From NCBI GenBank assembly GCA_011049745.1, contig DRHE01000154.1:1-6119 (forward strand): DNA of 6,119 nt. Reading direction: 5' to 3'. Both the position numbers and the translations under genes were made by a program. Of the stretch, positions 5,809 through 6,119 are shown in pieces. The stretch is from Spirochaetales bacterium (GTDB lineage: Bacteria > Spirochaetota > Spirochaetia > SZUA-6 > DRHE01). The notes under the pieces are model-generated. The model was not told the DNA's origin. It did not search any database and worked only from the letters and a program-made list of their open reading frames with translations. Numbering within the stretch: position 1 is the stretch's first letter; each line of letters begins with the position of its first letter.

Positions 5809-6119
5809 ATGCCTACTCTCCAGGATATTGAACGTTTTAAAGAGATACTAAACTCGTTGGGTTCAGAGCCGGAAATACTTGCGGCACGCTCTGAAGAGAT
5901 TGAAGAGATTCCTGTTCCGGAACAGGGCCTTGCTGCTGACCTGAGTGAATTGCTAGAACCGTCAGCAGAGGCTGAAGGTGAGATTTCTACAGCCTCTGAT
6001 CTTGATGAGTTCCCTTTGGCTGAGGGTGAAGAGGAAGCTCCACCGGAAGGGTTTGATGAATTCGCTCTACCTGAGGATGAAGCTGCCGGCCCGGGTGCGG
6101 CAGAAGCAGCTGGTGAAAC
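5809..6119 (+). CDS. N-terminus of an acidic spirochaete-type protein (partial; possibly FlcA-like flagellar collar/TPR protein)
   Basis: Open from ATG at 5809 to the window end, 103 codons, 3' end missing. AGGAAG (5799-5804) is a good Shine-Dalgarno just upstream. The first 35 residues (MPTLQDIERFKEILNSLGSE and onward) form a charged, probably helical segment. From about 36 the chain is dominated by Glu, Asp, Ala and Pro with a loose repeat: DLDEFPLAEG (63-72) and GFDEFALPED (81-90). There is no signal peptide and no Cys. An MP.L...E.FK...LG.EP..LA start followed by an acidic low-complexity stretch is, as I recall, typical of large spirochaetal TPR proteins with one membrane segment, including the periplasmic flagellar collar protein FlcA. 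The TPR part would lie beyond the window, so this identity is a guess. The gene itself is well supported. Confidence 0.82.
   Translation, partial: MPTLQDIERFKEILNSLGSEPEILAARSEEIEEIPVPEQGLAADLSELLEPSAEAEGEISTASDLDEFPLAEGEEEAPPEGFDEFALPEDEAAGPGAAEAAGE

Overview
The window most resembles a chromosomal segment of a spirochaete (Treponema or Spirochaeta relative). This is inferred from the character of the proteins: an exported protein with an AMPK-type glycogen-binding domain, a very acidic N-terminus like those of large spirochaetal TPR proteins, and a lipoprotein with a spirochaete-like signal sequence. No rRNA or other phylogenetic marker is present. There are seven protein genes, two of them cut by the window edges. 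I see no tRNA, rRNA, CRISPR array, insertion sequence or prophage gene.

Left part (1-2847). A minus-strand gene (1-618, C-terminus outside the window) diverges from a plus-strand pair. The first gene of the pair (692-1471) looks like a degenerate nucleotidyltransferase fold with a helical C-terminal half. The second (1468-2847) encodes a lipoprotein with a HEXXH zinc-metalloprotease motif. Both appear to start with TTG. The second start overlaps the first stop as TTGA, so the two are probably translationally coupled. A good sigma70-like promoter lies between the divergent genes.

Middle part (2828-4994). A minus-strand nifU-nifS operon encodes a three-domain NifU scaffold and a NifS/IscS-type cysteine desulfurase. 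Together they build and deliver Fe-S clusters. nifU comes first, the genes overlap by 14 bases, and the end of nifS overlaps the end of the convergent lipoprotein gene by 20 bases. The leader upstream of nifU holds a nested inverted repeat and a 9-bp tandem repeat that may be regulatory.

Right part (4995-6119). An exported protein with one clear and one possible glycogen-binding-type beta domain is on the minus strand. It diverges from a plus-strand gene of which only the first 103 codons are present.

The Fe-S operon is well understood. The most novel-looking material is the coupled NTase-like plus HEXXH-lipoprotein pair and the structured nifU leader. I found no evidence for a defence system or other clearly new multi-gene machine.
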